DNA from: an uncultured Schlesneria sp.
GTDB lineage: Bacteria; Planctomycetota; Planctomycetia; Planctomycetales; Planctomycetaceae
Direction: 5' to 3'
Assembly (NCBI GenBank): GCA_903840265.1
Contig: CAIMFH010000056.1
Span: 1-48,546 of the forward strand
DNA length: 48,546 nucleotides
Shown here: piece after piece, positions 18,534 to 26,850 of the stretch
Numbering within the stretch: position 1 is the stretch's first letter
How the letters are laid out: the number at the start of each line of letters is the position of its first letter
Position numbers and translations under genes: made by a program
Notes under the pieces: generated by a model
Told to the model about the DNA's origin: nothing
Database searches by the model: none
Seen by the model: only the letters and a program-made list of their open reading frames with translations

Positions 18534-19046
18534 CTATTTGCGAGCTTGAATCCGGGCAAGCGAGCTGGCGACCATACCACGGGCGTCGCGCGTTTCCAGA
18601 ATGACTTGTCGAAAGCGATCCGGATAGGGGATACCGCGGATCAGCATCAGGGTATCTCCGCCGGCATTTGTCAGTCGAATGTCGCCGGTGCTATAGAATG
18701 TTTGTCGCGAATCAGGATCGATCGACACATCGGCGATCTGAGCGAGCGGGACAGAGTCCAACAACCGGATGCCCAGCGAGCTGACGCGATTCACCGCACG
18801 GTTCGTCACCGTATAGCGTGACCCAAACACCTTCAGCAGCAGGTAGACTGCGACACCGATAGGTGCCGTGGGGAGCGCCAAGACATTGGAAGCCTTGATG
18901 CCCCAGATCTTGACGGGAACGCATTCGTAAAGCCGATTCAGGAAGTCGCCAATCGCCGTACAGGCGATCGACGGATACATTTCTTCGACAATCGATTCAA
19001 ACTGAGGGCTGACGCCCGAAATCGCCTGAACTTTTTTCGTCAACAT
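18534..19046 (-). CDS. PH domain-containing membrane protein
   Basis: A 170-residue protein from the ATG at 19046, which is preceded by GCGGAAG. An ATG at 19136 would add 30 residues but has no clear ribosome site. The N-terminal part includes YPSIACTAIGDFLNRLYE. A hydrophobic segment (about residues 54-70, APIGVAVYLLLKVFG) precedes SRYTVTNRAVNRVSSLG, and the rest reads like a bacterial PH domain (SVPLAQIADVSIDPDS, GDIRLTNAGGDTLMLI, GIPYPDRFRQVI). Such membrane-anchored bPH proteins are widespread and mostly uncharacterised. Family assignment is by pattern only. Confidence 0.65.
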   Translation of the reverse strand: MLTKKVQAISGVSPQFESIVEEMYPSIACTAIGDFLNRLYECVPVKIWGIKASNVLALPTAPIGVAVYLLLKVFGSRYTVTNRAVNRVSSLGIRLLDSVPLAQIADVSIDPDSRQTFYSTGDIRLTNAGGDTLMLIRGIPYPDRFRQVILETRDARGMVASSLARIQARK

Positions 19047-19152
19047 GGCTTCCGCTTCGAATCCATTTCGGAAATGGGACCGCTTGAACGAGAGAAACGA
19101 TAGCCAAAGCGGGGTCAGAACTCCAGCGAACGGCATGATGACTCGGTTGCTT

Positions 19153-19830
19153 CTACTTGGATACTGGGTCAGGAAAACTGACTTTGTTGGAATCTACTGC
19201 ATCAGGTGCCAACAGGCAGGCGGACGCCACACACCATCCAACTATCGCACCAGCAAAAACATCGCTGGGATAGTGCGCGGAAACCTGGACCCGCTGCATT
19301 CCCACCAGAATTGCGAGCAGCGTGAAATACCAGCGGCCGCGAGGGTAATAGGCGCTCAGCATCATCGCCAAGCCAACGGCTGTCGCTGAGTGGGCAGACG
19401 GGAAACTTTGCAGATCATTTCCGCCATTTCCGGACCACCAGCCACCAAAAGTGGCCCAAACGGTCTCAGGAAAAGCCGTCAGTCCACGAGGTCGATACCG
19501 GATGACCAGCAGCTTGAGGAGGCTTGCTGTCAGTCCCGCTCCCAATGATCCGCCTAACAACTGCAGAGCCGAGCGACGCCGCGCAACATCCAGAATCAGG
19601 ACGCCGATCACGATCAGTGTTGCGCCGACACCGTGGCCAAACGTTTCCACGTTCTCAAGTAGTTCGGCGAACCAGCGAGGATGCTTCCCCTCTTTGGCGT
19701 ATCCAGCAATCGGAACATCGATCGCGAGTGACACCAAGACGGCAAGCAGCATGACGATCGGAAACGGATGCCAAAACGTTCGACGCCGCGGGGGAATCGA
19801 TGCCGCGAACTCAGGTTTTGACATCGTCAT
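19153..19830 (-). CDS. PAP2-superfamily phosphatase (membrane)
   Basis: A 225-residue integral membrane phosphatase of the PAP2/phosphatidic acid phosphatase type 2 superfamily. The three signature motifs are present: KLLVIRYRPR (106-115), PSAHS (144-148) and RVQVSAHYPSD (Arg180, His186, Asp190). Several hydrophobic segments surround them. Members dephosphorylate lipid phosphates such as undecaprenyl pyrophosphate, phosphatidate or phosphatidylglycerol phosphate; which one applies here cannot be told. GGAG lies 11 bases before the ATG at 19830. Confidence 0.9.
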   Translation of the reverse strand: MTMSKPEFAASIPPRRRTFWHPFPIVMLLAVLVSLAIDVPIAGYAKEGKHPRWFAELLENVETFGHGVGATLIVIGVLILDVARRRSALQLLGGSLGAGLTASLLKLLVIRYRPRGLTAFPETVWATFGGWWSGNGGNDLQSFPSAHSATAVGLAMMLSAYYPRGRWYFTLLAILVGMQRVQVSAHYPSDVFAGAIVGWCVASACLLAPDAVDSNKVSFPDPVSK

Positions 19831-20100
19831 TCGTCGAAATTCTCCACTTGATGAAAGTGAGCTACTACGAGGCTCCGCACCTGGAGTTTAGTCGCCGGGA
19901 CCACGATGTCACAGGCTAACCTGCCCCTAGTGTTAAACTGGGATGTTTGGCAACCTGCCTGCAGGGGTCGGCGAGGAAACTTGTCTGCCGTCCCGGCGGA
20001 GTCCGATTGTAATGGCTACGGAAACAAACGGACTTTTTCCGACAATACCACCGGCCGGATCCGCCGAACGAGGCGACTGGTCGAAGCGCTGGAGCGAGCC

Positions 20101-20487
20101 ATGCCCGATCCTCACATGATGGAAGTTTTGGACCACGCTGCCCACGAGCTATTAATGTGGGTCGGCTTCGGCACTTTGGTCGGGCTGTCAGCCAAAGCGA
20201 TCATGCCTGGCCGCGATCCTGGGGGAGCCGTCGGCACTCTGCTGATGGGGATCGCCGGTAGCCTAATCGGCTGCGGTGTACTACTGCTGTTTGACACCGG
20301 TTTCCGCGTCACACCGATTAGCCCTTTGGGATTTGCTGCTGGAACGGGCGGTGCGTTCCTGTTGCTGCTGTTCTTCCGCATTCTGTCGAATTCGTACATC
20401 GTTGAAGCCGTCGACGGAAAGACAAATGCGACTGGAGCCGCAGCGGTGACAACGTATTATCGACGACGCGGTCGCCGCGCTGCGTGA
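20101..20487 (+). CDS. GlsB/YeaQ/YmgE-like small membrane protein
   Basis: A 128-residue protein with three hydrophobic segments (about residues 15-32, 43-65, 73-95). The Gly-rich pattern GFGTLVGLSAKAIMPGRDPGG followed by GTLLMGIAGSLIGCGV is typical of the GlsB/YeaQ/YmgE (transglycosylase-associated) family, often stress-induced, with no defined activity. The family is usually about 80-90 residues; here a basic C-terminal tail (YYRRRGRRAA) is added. GGAG six bases before the ATG at 20101 fixes the start, although the frame is open from 19906. It converges on the next gene with a 13-bp gap. Confidence 0.75.
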   Translation: MPDPHMMEVLDHAAHELLMWVGFGTLVGLSAKAIMPGRDPGGAVGTLLMGIAGSLIGCGVLLLFDTGFRVTPISPLGFAAGTGGAFLLLLFFRILSNSYIVEAVDGKTNATGAAAVTTYYRRRGRRAA

Positions 20488-20500
20488 TCGAACCGCCGCG

Positions 20501-21511
20501 CTACTTGGTCAGTTTCCAGCCCTCGGGAGTCACAGCCAGAACTGTGGCTCCCTTGTGGCGATCATAGACCGCGTGCATTTCATCGAGCGAATCGAAATAG
20601 CCGACGATGAATGCCGCGCTGAATGATTCTCCCGGCCCAATCGGACGCTCGCCGAATTCTTCGATGAAGCAGACGTATCCGCGCTGGTGGCACCACGCCT
20701 CGGACACGATGCTGGGATCGAGCGTCATCCCCGCCAGCCACGGGCCTGCTTTTCCAGTCTGTGTGTCACGGATGTGATAGCCGCGAATCATTCGTTCAGG
20801 CACGCCATCTCGATCGCGACGGTAGTTCAGCTTTTGATCCGGAGCGAAGCTTGTCGTGAATTCCGTCGAAGGAATGCGACCTTTGTAGCTCAGGTAGACT
20901 TCTTCAAAGCTATCGCCATTCTTGTGTTTGATGTGACCTGGCATATCGATGCGCAGGAACATCGCATCACTTCCGTTGACGGCTTCGATCTTTTGCATCG
21001 AGATGAAGTAACGCTGTCCCACCGGAAAGACCAGAACCTGAGTCCACTTCGATCCTGTCTTCTTTCCGGGTGCTGCCGTGCGGTATTGAAATGACTGCCG
21101 GATCGCGACGAAATCCTTCCCGCGAAGGATTTCGGGATGCAGTTCCTTCGCCTGAGTGCAAATCTGTGGTCCTTCGATGCTGCGTTTCGGGGTATTGCCG
21201 TGATATTCATTGCCAAACTTGTAGACCATCTCGGCAGGCAACTGGTCTCGATAGGCTTCATCACTCCCTGGCTCCATGATCCAGTCGGCGATATCCAACC
21301 CAAATCCTAGATCCTTCGCCCCGGTCTTCTTGTCGATGAAGGATTGAGCCTTCACACCTGTTACATAGCCCTTCTTGCGGATCGCCGCTTCTAGTTCAGG
21401 CGTCGAGATACGGATCTCATCCTCGGCTTCGGTGACTGTGTAGTCTTCAGCGAAGGCGAACGGATTCGATATGGTGCACAACACGAGCGATAGCAGAATT
21501 CTCGACAGCAT
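20501..21511 (-). CDS. Secreted protein of unknown function
   Basis: A 336-residue protein with a clear signal peptide (MLSRILLSLVLCTISNPFAFA, cleaved near residue 21). I do not recognise a characterised family. The mature part is rich in beta-prone segments: RISTPELEAAIRKKGYVTG, VLVFPVGQRYFISMQKIEA, DAMFLRIDMPGHIKHK, GPWLAGMTLDPSIVSEAW. It resembles a sugar-enzyme or galactose-mutarotase-like sandwich only loosely. GAGG lies eight bases before the ATG. It is 35 bp downstream of the sodium symporter gene, so it may be a periplasmic partner in uptake or processing of the same compound; that is inference. Confidence 0.7.
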   Translation of the reverse strand: MLSRILLSLVLCTISNPFAFAEDYTVTEAEDEIRISTPELEAAIRKKGYVTGVKAQSFIDKKTGAKDLGFGLDIADWIMEPGSDEAYRDQLPAEMVYKFGNEYHGNTPKRSIEGPQICTQAKELHPEILRGKDFVAIRQSFQYRTAAPGKKTGSKWTQVLVFPVGQRYFISMQKIEAVNGSDAMFLRIDMPGHIKHKNGDSFEEVYLSYKGRIPSTEFTTSFAPDQKLNYRRDRDGVPERMIRGYHIRDTQTGKAGPWLAGMTLDPSIVSEAWCHQRGYVCFIEEFGERPIGPGESFSAAFIVGYFDSLDEMHAVYDRHKGATVLAVTPEGWKLTK

Positions 21512-21546
21512 GTTTGCGTCCTCAGAGGGTGAGCTTCGTCAAGTTG

Positions 21547-23316
21547 TCAGGCAGAGGCAGGGCGGACATCGAAGAATCGCTTGACCAGTTCGGGAGCCAG
21601 CGGTGGTGAGGCCAAACTTCCCACGATGCCGCCGAAGATTGAGGCCAGCAGCCCCCAAATGATGGGGTCGACACCAAGGATGTAGTAGGGACGAAACAAA
21701 CCTGCCGCACCGATCATGGGATCCTTGCCGAGGATACCGATGATGGTGTTCGCCAATTCAGCGGAGGGATTCGCCGTGGCCCAGTTTTGAGCCCAGCCGC
21801 ACGAATAGATCGCAAAATAGACCAGAAATCCCCCGAGCATCCCGCTCAATGCCCCGGTCGCCGTCGCTCTGCGCCAGTAGCAGGCCATAATCACGGGGGC
21901 AATAAATGTTGCGGCTCCGGCAGACCCGCTCAGGACCACCAACGCCTGCAGATACTGAGGGGGATTCAAATTGGCAAGCACGGCGATCAGGCCCACGGCC
22001 ACCATCGATACCGTGGTCGCTCGACGCAATTGGGCTTCCGTCGCGTTTGGGTTGATCAACTTCGCATAAATGTCTTCGACCAACCCGGACGCAATGACCA
22101 ACACAAAGCAACTGACGGACGCCATGATCGCACCGAAGGGAGCGGCCAGGATCAACCCGCTGACGAACTCACCCGTGTGGTAGGGAAAATCTCGGGTGAC
22201 CAGCAGCGACAGTTGCGGAATCACTTCATCGGAACGTTTGCCGAGATCCGGCAACAAGGATCTGGCGGCAATGCAGGTCATGACCAGTGGAATGTAGATC
22301 AGGCAATTATAGACGCTGAGCAGGAAGATCGATTTACGCATGACCTCGGTGTTTTGAGCCGCCATGACTCGTACCATGCTGGCGGGAGAGGCGAATCCGG
22401 CGAAGACCCAGACGAAGAACATCGACAGTGCCAGACCCGGCGTCAGAAATTCGCGACCCGCCGTGCTGTAACCGGGACCCATCGCGATGTCTGACGACGT
22501 CGCCGCAATGGCGGCTCGTGACGCCTGCTCCATGCCGCCTGCCATCGGAACGGCCAGGCAGACGAGCAACATCACACCGATAACCATCATCACGCTTTGA
22601 AACAAGTCGGTCCAAACCGACGCCAGAAATCCGCCGATCAGTGTGTACCCAACGACCGTGATCGAAAAGACAACGAGTCCGATGTAGTACTTCGGACTGA
22701 GCGGCAGGCGTTCTCGCAAGGCCTGTTTCCAAGTCCGGCTCGTGGTCTCGACGGATTCTCCGGTCGCAGTAGCATCCTTGGCAATAGGCGTATCGTAGTC
22801 CTCGGACAAGGCGAGAATGCCGCTTCCGGGCCACGCATGCTGCATAATTGTCGCCCCCGCTTTGAATTGGGCGAACATGGTGAACGACAGAAAGAGCATG
22901 ATCAGAATGGACGCCAGAAGCCCCACGCGAGAATCGTCGAATCGGACTCGCAATAGGTCTGGCACAGTGACCGCGTTCGTTTGACGACTCAGTTGCGCCA
23001 GTCGCTTTCCCACCACGGCAAAGCCTGTCAGTGGGACCACCATGTAGCTGCCGATCCAAACCGCGACGATCCAGCCGAAGCTGTAGACCAGCGAGGGGAA
23101 ACCCATGAATGTTCCACCGCTTTGAACAGTGGCGGTCAGGGCGAGCGTCCAGGCTCCCAGGCCGCGATTGCCCAGGAAAAACCCCTGCATGAAATCCTGC
23201 TTTTCCATCGCTTTCTGGGCCAGTGTCCCCAGCCAGACCGAAGCCGCGATGAAAATCAGCAGTGCCGCCAGAACGCCATAGCCCGGCGTTGGAACCTCGG
23301 TAACAGCAAGAAGCAT
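21547..23316 (-). CDS. Sodium:solute symporter (SSS family)
   Basis: A 589-residue integral membrane symporter of the SSS/SSF family with about 13 predicted transmembrane segments. The N-terminal region MEKQDFMQGFFLGNRGLGAW and TATVQSGGTFMGFPSLVYSFGW match the sodium-site helices of the family, and FFVWVFAGFASPASMVR follows mid-protein. The start is the ATG at 23316, preceded by AGAGG with five-base spacing; the upstream TTG in the same frame was rejected. A small YhdT-like protein is encoded 68 bp upstream, as yhdT precedes panF in E. coli, so pantothenate or another organic anion is possible but not proven. A secreted protein follows 35 bp downstream. Confidence 0.9.
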   Translation of the reverse strand: MLLAVTEVPTPGYGVLAALLIFIAASVWLGTLAQKAMEKQDFMQGFFLGNRGLGAWTLALTATVQSGGTFMGFPSLVYSFGWIVAVWIGSYMVVPLTGFAVVGKRLAQLSRQTNAVTVPDLLRVRFDDSRVGLLASILIMLFLSFTMFAQFKAGATIMQHAWPGSGILALSEDYDTPIAKDATATGESVETTSRTWKQALRERLPLSPKYYIGLVVFSITVVGYTLIGGFLASVWTDLFQSVMMVIGVMLLVCLAVPMAGGMEQASRAAIAATSSDIAMGPGYSTAGREFLTPGLALSMFFVWVFAGFASPASMVRVMAAQNTEVMRKSIFLLSVYNCLIYIPLVMTCIAARSLLPDLGKRSDEVIPQLSLLVTRDFPYHTGEFVSGLILAAPFGAIMASVSCFVLVIASGLVEDIYAKLINPNATEAQLRRATTVSMVAVGLIAVLANLNPPQYLQALVVLSGSAGAATFIAPVIMACYWRRATATGALSGMLGGFLVYFAIYSCGWAQNWATANPSAELANTIIGILGKDPMIGAAGLFRPYYILGVDPIIWGLLASIFGGIVGSLASPPLAPELVKRFFDVRPASA

Positions 23317-23384
23317 CAGGACCTCTATTGTCTCGGTGTCAGCAACCAAGCCTTAGTTGTTGTCGCATCGCATCCGTGTTGCGA

Positions 23385-23648
23385 TCAGTTCTCCAGGTCA
23401 GCGTCCTTCATAAAGCAAAACGCAAAGAGACCAGAAATGACCGTGCAGACGCCCCAGGGAACAACGATTCCCCAGAAAATCCAATCGGGGAATCCCAGGA
23501 CAAACGTCAGGGTCTTCGGGTCACGGCCATACCCGTAGAGACAGCAGTACCCCACACAATAGACAGTGGTGAGCAACCAAATCAGCAGCGCCGCAACGGC
23601 TTCACGTCGTGCGGGAGCCAGCAAAGGATGTTCGTTCGGTGCTGCCAT
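23385..23648 (-). CDS. YhdT/DUF997-like small membrane protein
   Basis: An 87-residue protein with two hydrophobic helices (about residues 18-38 and 55-80) and a central GYGRDPKTLTFVLGFPDWIFWG loop in which Pro and Trp precede the second helix. This layout matches DUF997/YhdT proteins, encoded next to sodium symporters such as PanF and thought to be accessory subunits. GAGAGG lies eight bases before the ATG. It is the first gene of the YhdT-symporter-secreted protein run. Confidence 0.75.
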   Translation of the reverse strand: MAAPNEHPLLAPARREAVAALLIWLLTTVYCVGYCCLYGYGRDPKTLTFVLGFPDWIFWGIVVPWGVCTVISGLFAFCFMKDADLEN

Positions 23649-23904
23649 GCAAGAGACCTCTCGACGAACGGCAATGTGTCTGCAACAGTTGTCGCATCAA
23701 CATGGTCGAGTCTGTCGAGAAGGTCAACCGTTCCGAGGTGCAAACTCGTCTCTTTAACGGTGATCCGCAACTGGCGAAGGACTACAGACCAAAAGAGAGG
23801 GCGAGGAAGTCTTTGGCCACGGATTGAATACGGACTTGAAAGGAAGAATTGTGCTCTGTGATGTCGCTCGCCGCGACGATTTCCAATGGATTTGGATACG
23901 CTAC

Positions 23905-24744
23905 TCAGCTCTCGACGGACTTCGCTCGATCGCTCAAACCAGCCGCCCGCTGCTTTCGACTAGCGAGCCAATGCGCGGCGATTTCCCACGCAGGAGGCAA
24001 TAGCGAGAGGCCAACGATGGCAACCATGACCAACTCGAAATTCTCTTTCACGATGGGCCAGGTTCCAAACCAGTATCCCAAGGGTACGAAGATCAGCACC
24101 CACAGAATGCCGCCGACCACGTTGTAGACCAGAAACAAACGGTAGTTCATCGATCCCATACCGGCCACAAACGGTGCAAACGTGCGGATGATCGGGACAA
24201 ATCGTGCCAGGATGATCGTCTTGCCGCCGTACTTCTCGAAGAAACGGTGAGTCTTCTCGAGATGACCTTTTTTCAGGAACGGGATCTTGCCGCTGAAAGC
24301 ATGCTCGCCAAACCAATGTCCCATCCAATAGTTGACTGTATCTCCCGCGATAGCTGCGACAATCAGCAGCGGCAGCAACCATTCGATCCGTAGTGATCGG
24401 TCTGCCGCAAAGGCGCCGGCGGCAAACAACAGGGAATCTCCCGGTAGAAACGGGGTCACCACCAGGCCGGTTTCGCAGAAGATGACGCCAAACAGAATCA
24501 GATGTGACCAGACACCATACTGAGTGACAATCTTCTTCAATTCGTCATCGAGGTGCAGCAGAAAATCGAAGGTCCAGCGCAGGAACTCCACCAGATTGAA
24601 GCCTTGATTGGCGGCCTCGACGCCATCGCCAGCTGCCAAAATCCCAAATGGCATCGCCGAAGCGAAAGGGAGTGGGTTCACGAAAAGGCCGAAGATCAGT
24701 TGGATTGCGTCCGTTGCGACCGATTCCAATCCGCTTGAAAGCAT
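23905..24744 (-). CDS. DedA family membrane protein
   Basis: A 279-residue DedA/SNARE-associated (VTT domain) protein. Family blocks are clear: FCETGLVVTPFLPGDSLLF, AIAGDTVNYWMGHWFG, LARFVPIIRTFAPFVAGMG and YNVVGGILWVLIFVPLGYWFG. DedA proteins are inner-membrane lipid scramblases or transporters that support envelope integrity and proton-motive-force homeostasis; some recycle undecaprenyl phosphate. The N-terminal 60 or so residues before the DedA core are longer than in E. coli homologues and moderately hydrophobic. The ATG at 24744 is used; a GTG two codons upstream is possible. Confidence 0.9.
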   Translation of the reverse strand: MLSSGLESVATDAIQLIFGLFVNPLPFASAMPFGILAAGDGVEAANQGFNLVEFLRWTFDFLLHLDDELKKIVTQYGVWSHLILFGVIFCETGLVVTPFLPGDSLLFAAGAFAADRSLRIEWLLPLLIVAAIAGDTVNYWMGHWFGEHAFSGKIPFLKKGHLEKTHRFFEKYGGKTIILARFVPIIRTFAPFVAGMGSMNYRLFLVYNVVGGILWVLIFVPLGYWFGTWPIVKENFELVMVAIVGLSLLPPAWEIAAHWLASRKQRAAGLSDRAKSVES

Positions 24745-24907
24745 GTCCACGTCTCGTCCTTGAAAACCTGATTACGCTGTTGGCAAATTGAATCCATCGT
24801 CCGTGACCCCCTCAATTCTCTCCTGAGAGGCGGGGGCGGCCAACATCATACCGAACAGGTCGCCTCCTGTATCCTTCAAAACGACGAACTAGTCACCGAC
24901 CTTTGAT

Positions 24908-26644
24908 CTATGCGGGCTTTGTCACAACGGCAGGTGCCGATCGCAGTTTGTTGATTTCGTTGACTAGTTTGGGAACTTCGACGATCGACGAAACGACAGC
25001 GGCAGTCAGGAAGAAAATGCCACCCACAACCAGCATTCCGCGACGGGCCACACTCGGCCGCAACTCGGCGGGTAATAGGACAGTATTGATCACCGCAACA
25101 TGCAGGCTGCTGAATCCCAAGGCGTAGTTGTACATCATCCCCGAGAAGATCAGCAGTACGTCCCCTTTGACAAAGGTCAGCATGATCAGCCCCAGGACCG
25201 CGTAAATACAAAGCACCGCGAAGTAGAGCTTGCCGATGTGCTTTGTGTCCCAGTTGCGTAAAAACGGTAGTGCCGTCCAGCAAACATCGACCCACCGTCT
25301 GAGGACTCCATCAGCGGTCGATGCCATACTGGTTGCCAGGACCAGGAAGCCGCAGAACAGAGTCATGCACCAGAAGACGTAGTTCAATGTTGGTCGACGC
25401 ACCTGTGGGGTGCCGCCGTCTGTTGATTCGATCGTTGTGACGGGACCACCGACGGCATTGCCAACGCCCTCGGCCGTCATTGCCGCGGCTTGGTACTTAT
25501 CCTTCAGCTCTGTGCCGCGCGGCAAGAATTGAACAGACAGCATGCTGGGCAGTGCCAATCCCAGGAAACAGGCGGGCATCCACAGCCAGAACTGTTCGCG
25601 TTCGATGTGCCTGACCCATTTGCCCCACCGAACCATGGAATCTTGCGTGACCTTGAACACCATCCCGACGTGCGAAAGCTCAATGGCATGACCACCGACG
25701 ATGCTCGGAATAGCTCCGACATGACGCCCCATCCCCCAACCTTGCTCGCGCGTGAAGTTGCTGATGGGGGTATTTGTCAAGCCACCGTTCCCCGAGATGG
25801 CGATCATCGAAACCAGAATGCCGATCATCGACAGATCGAACTTAGGCAACAATCGCCCCTGGCCCCAACTGGTCGCAATGTTTTCGAGCTTCGGAACATG
25901 CTTCGCTTCGCCCGGATCCTGAACCCCGTTTGCGTTGATGTCTTCATCGGCAATCACGGGCACAGTCCCAAATTTGACGAATCCCGAAGAGATCTCCATC
26001 CAGGTGGATGCTTTGGAGTAGAAGACTGCGAGAAAAATCAAAAACCCCATGACCACGACAAGCTTGAAGGTCATGATCACCTTCAGCGAGTTATAGACCT
26101 TGCCACCAATCGTGAGTGGCAGCAAGAGTGCCAAGAAGATCACACACGACAACACCGATAGCAGGAAACCATCCGTCGCAGGGATCGGTAAGCGCCCCAA
26201 ATAGAGTGCCGCCGCCGGAATCGCCGCATTCGACGCGAGATAGGGCAGGAATGATCCGCAGTCCAGCACAAGGTAAATCGCCAGCCAGAACATCGGTCCG
26301 GGCAGCGTTCGAAACTTACCAGTAAAGATCGGCTCGCCTGTGTACAGCGTGTACCGGCTGATCTCGATGTTGTAGATCACCTGCCCGAGAATGCTGAGCG
26401 TTGACAGCCACAGCAGCGCCCCACCATATCTCGCCGTAACCAATGGTCCTGTCAACCATTCACCGCCACCAATCGCGGCCGCGGCCATGACCATGCTGGG
26501 GCCAATTAAGGCGGTCCAGTTCCGCAGCCTGAAGACCGGAGCATCAGGCAATTCTCCCCCATCCCACTGCGGCATCTGCTGCGAACCGGGATGCGGAGGG
26601 ACAAAGTCCGTAGATGTGGCGGATGGCGAGGGCGTGTCCGTCAT
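24908..26644 (-). CDS. Nramp-like divalent metal ion transporter
   Basis: A 578-residue membrane protein related to the Nramp family. The first helix block LIGPSMVMAAAAIGGGEWLTG replaces the classical DPGN motif, as in the Nramp-related branch common in planctomycetes. VIYNIEISRYTLYTGEPIF and FLPYLASNAAIPAAALY follow, with about 11 hydrophobic segments. An extended polar loop near residues 230-270 contains DEDINANGVQDPGE, a Ca-binding-like Asp-rich stretch. The metal specificity is unknown because the usual metal-site residues differ. The ATG at 26644 gives a conventional N-terminus; the frame is open to 26728. Confidence 0.8.
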   Translation of the reverse strand: MTDTPSPSATSTDFVPPHPGSQQMPQWDGGELPDAPVFRLRNWTALIGPSMVMAAAAIGGGEWLTGPLVTARYGGALLWLSTLSILGQVIYNIEISRYTLYTGEPIFTGKFRTLPGPMFWLAIYLVLDCGSFLPYLASNAAIPAAALYLGRLPIPATDGFLLSVLSCVIFLALLLPLTIGGKVYNSLKVIMTFKLVVVMGFLIFLAVFYSKASTWMEISSGFVKFGTVPVIADEDINANGVQDPGEAKHVPKLENIATSWGQGRLLPKFDLSMIGILVSMIAISGNGGLTNTPISNFTREQGWGMGRHVGAIPSIVGGHAIELSHVGMVFKVTQDSMVRWGKWVRHIEREQFWLWMPACFLGLALPSMLSVQFLPRGTELKDKYQAAAMTAEGVGNAVGGPVTTIESTDGGTPQVRRPTLNYVFWCMTLFCGFLVLATSMASTADGVLRRWVDVCWTALPFLRNWDTKHIGKLYFAVLCIYAVLGLIMLTFVKGDVLLIFSGMMYNYALGFSSLHVAVINTVLLPAELRPSVARRGMLVVGGIFFLTAAVVSSIVEVPKLVNEINKLRSAPAVVTKPA

Positions 26645-26813
26645 GAGTTGCTCGTTCAAGTTGTGGCAGCATCGTCGGGAGAGGTCCGCCGTGGAGGCTC
26701 GGCGGAACGAATCAGAGATGGTAGTCACAGACCTAGCAGGATGCGAGCATCAGCCAAGACGAATTCGTTTCGATGACGAACTGTCGAGAAGTTCGGTTTG
26801 CGTCGACGCTTCA

Positions 26814-26840
26814 AGCAGATTAAGCAGATTTGGCAAATTG
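26814..26840. repeat. Three tandem 9-nt CAGATT-type units
   Basis: AGCAGATTA, AGCAGATTT and the degenerate GGCAAATTG are adjacent, just past the 3' end of the LptD-like gene. Phase and core match the triplet at 17122-17148. Confidence 0.5.
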
Positions 26841-26850
26841 TTTCGCGCGA

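Noticed and set aside
21787-23059. Long open frames (235 and 241 codons) opposite or inside the symporter
   Set aside because: Gly/Arg/His-rich translations without hydrophobic pattern or motifs; the symporter frame is the real one.
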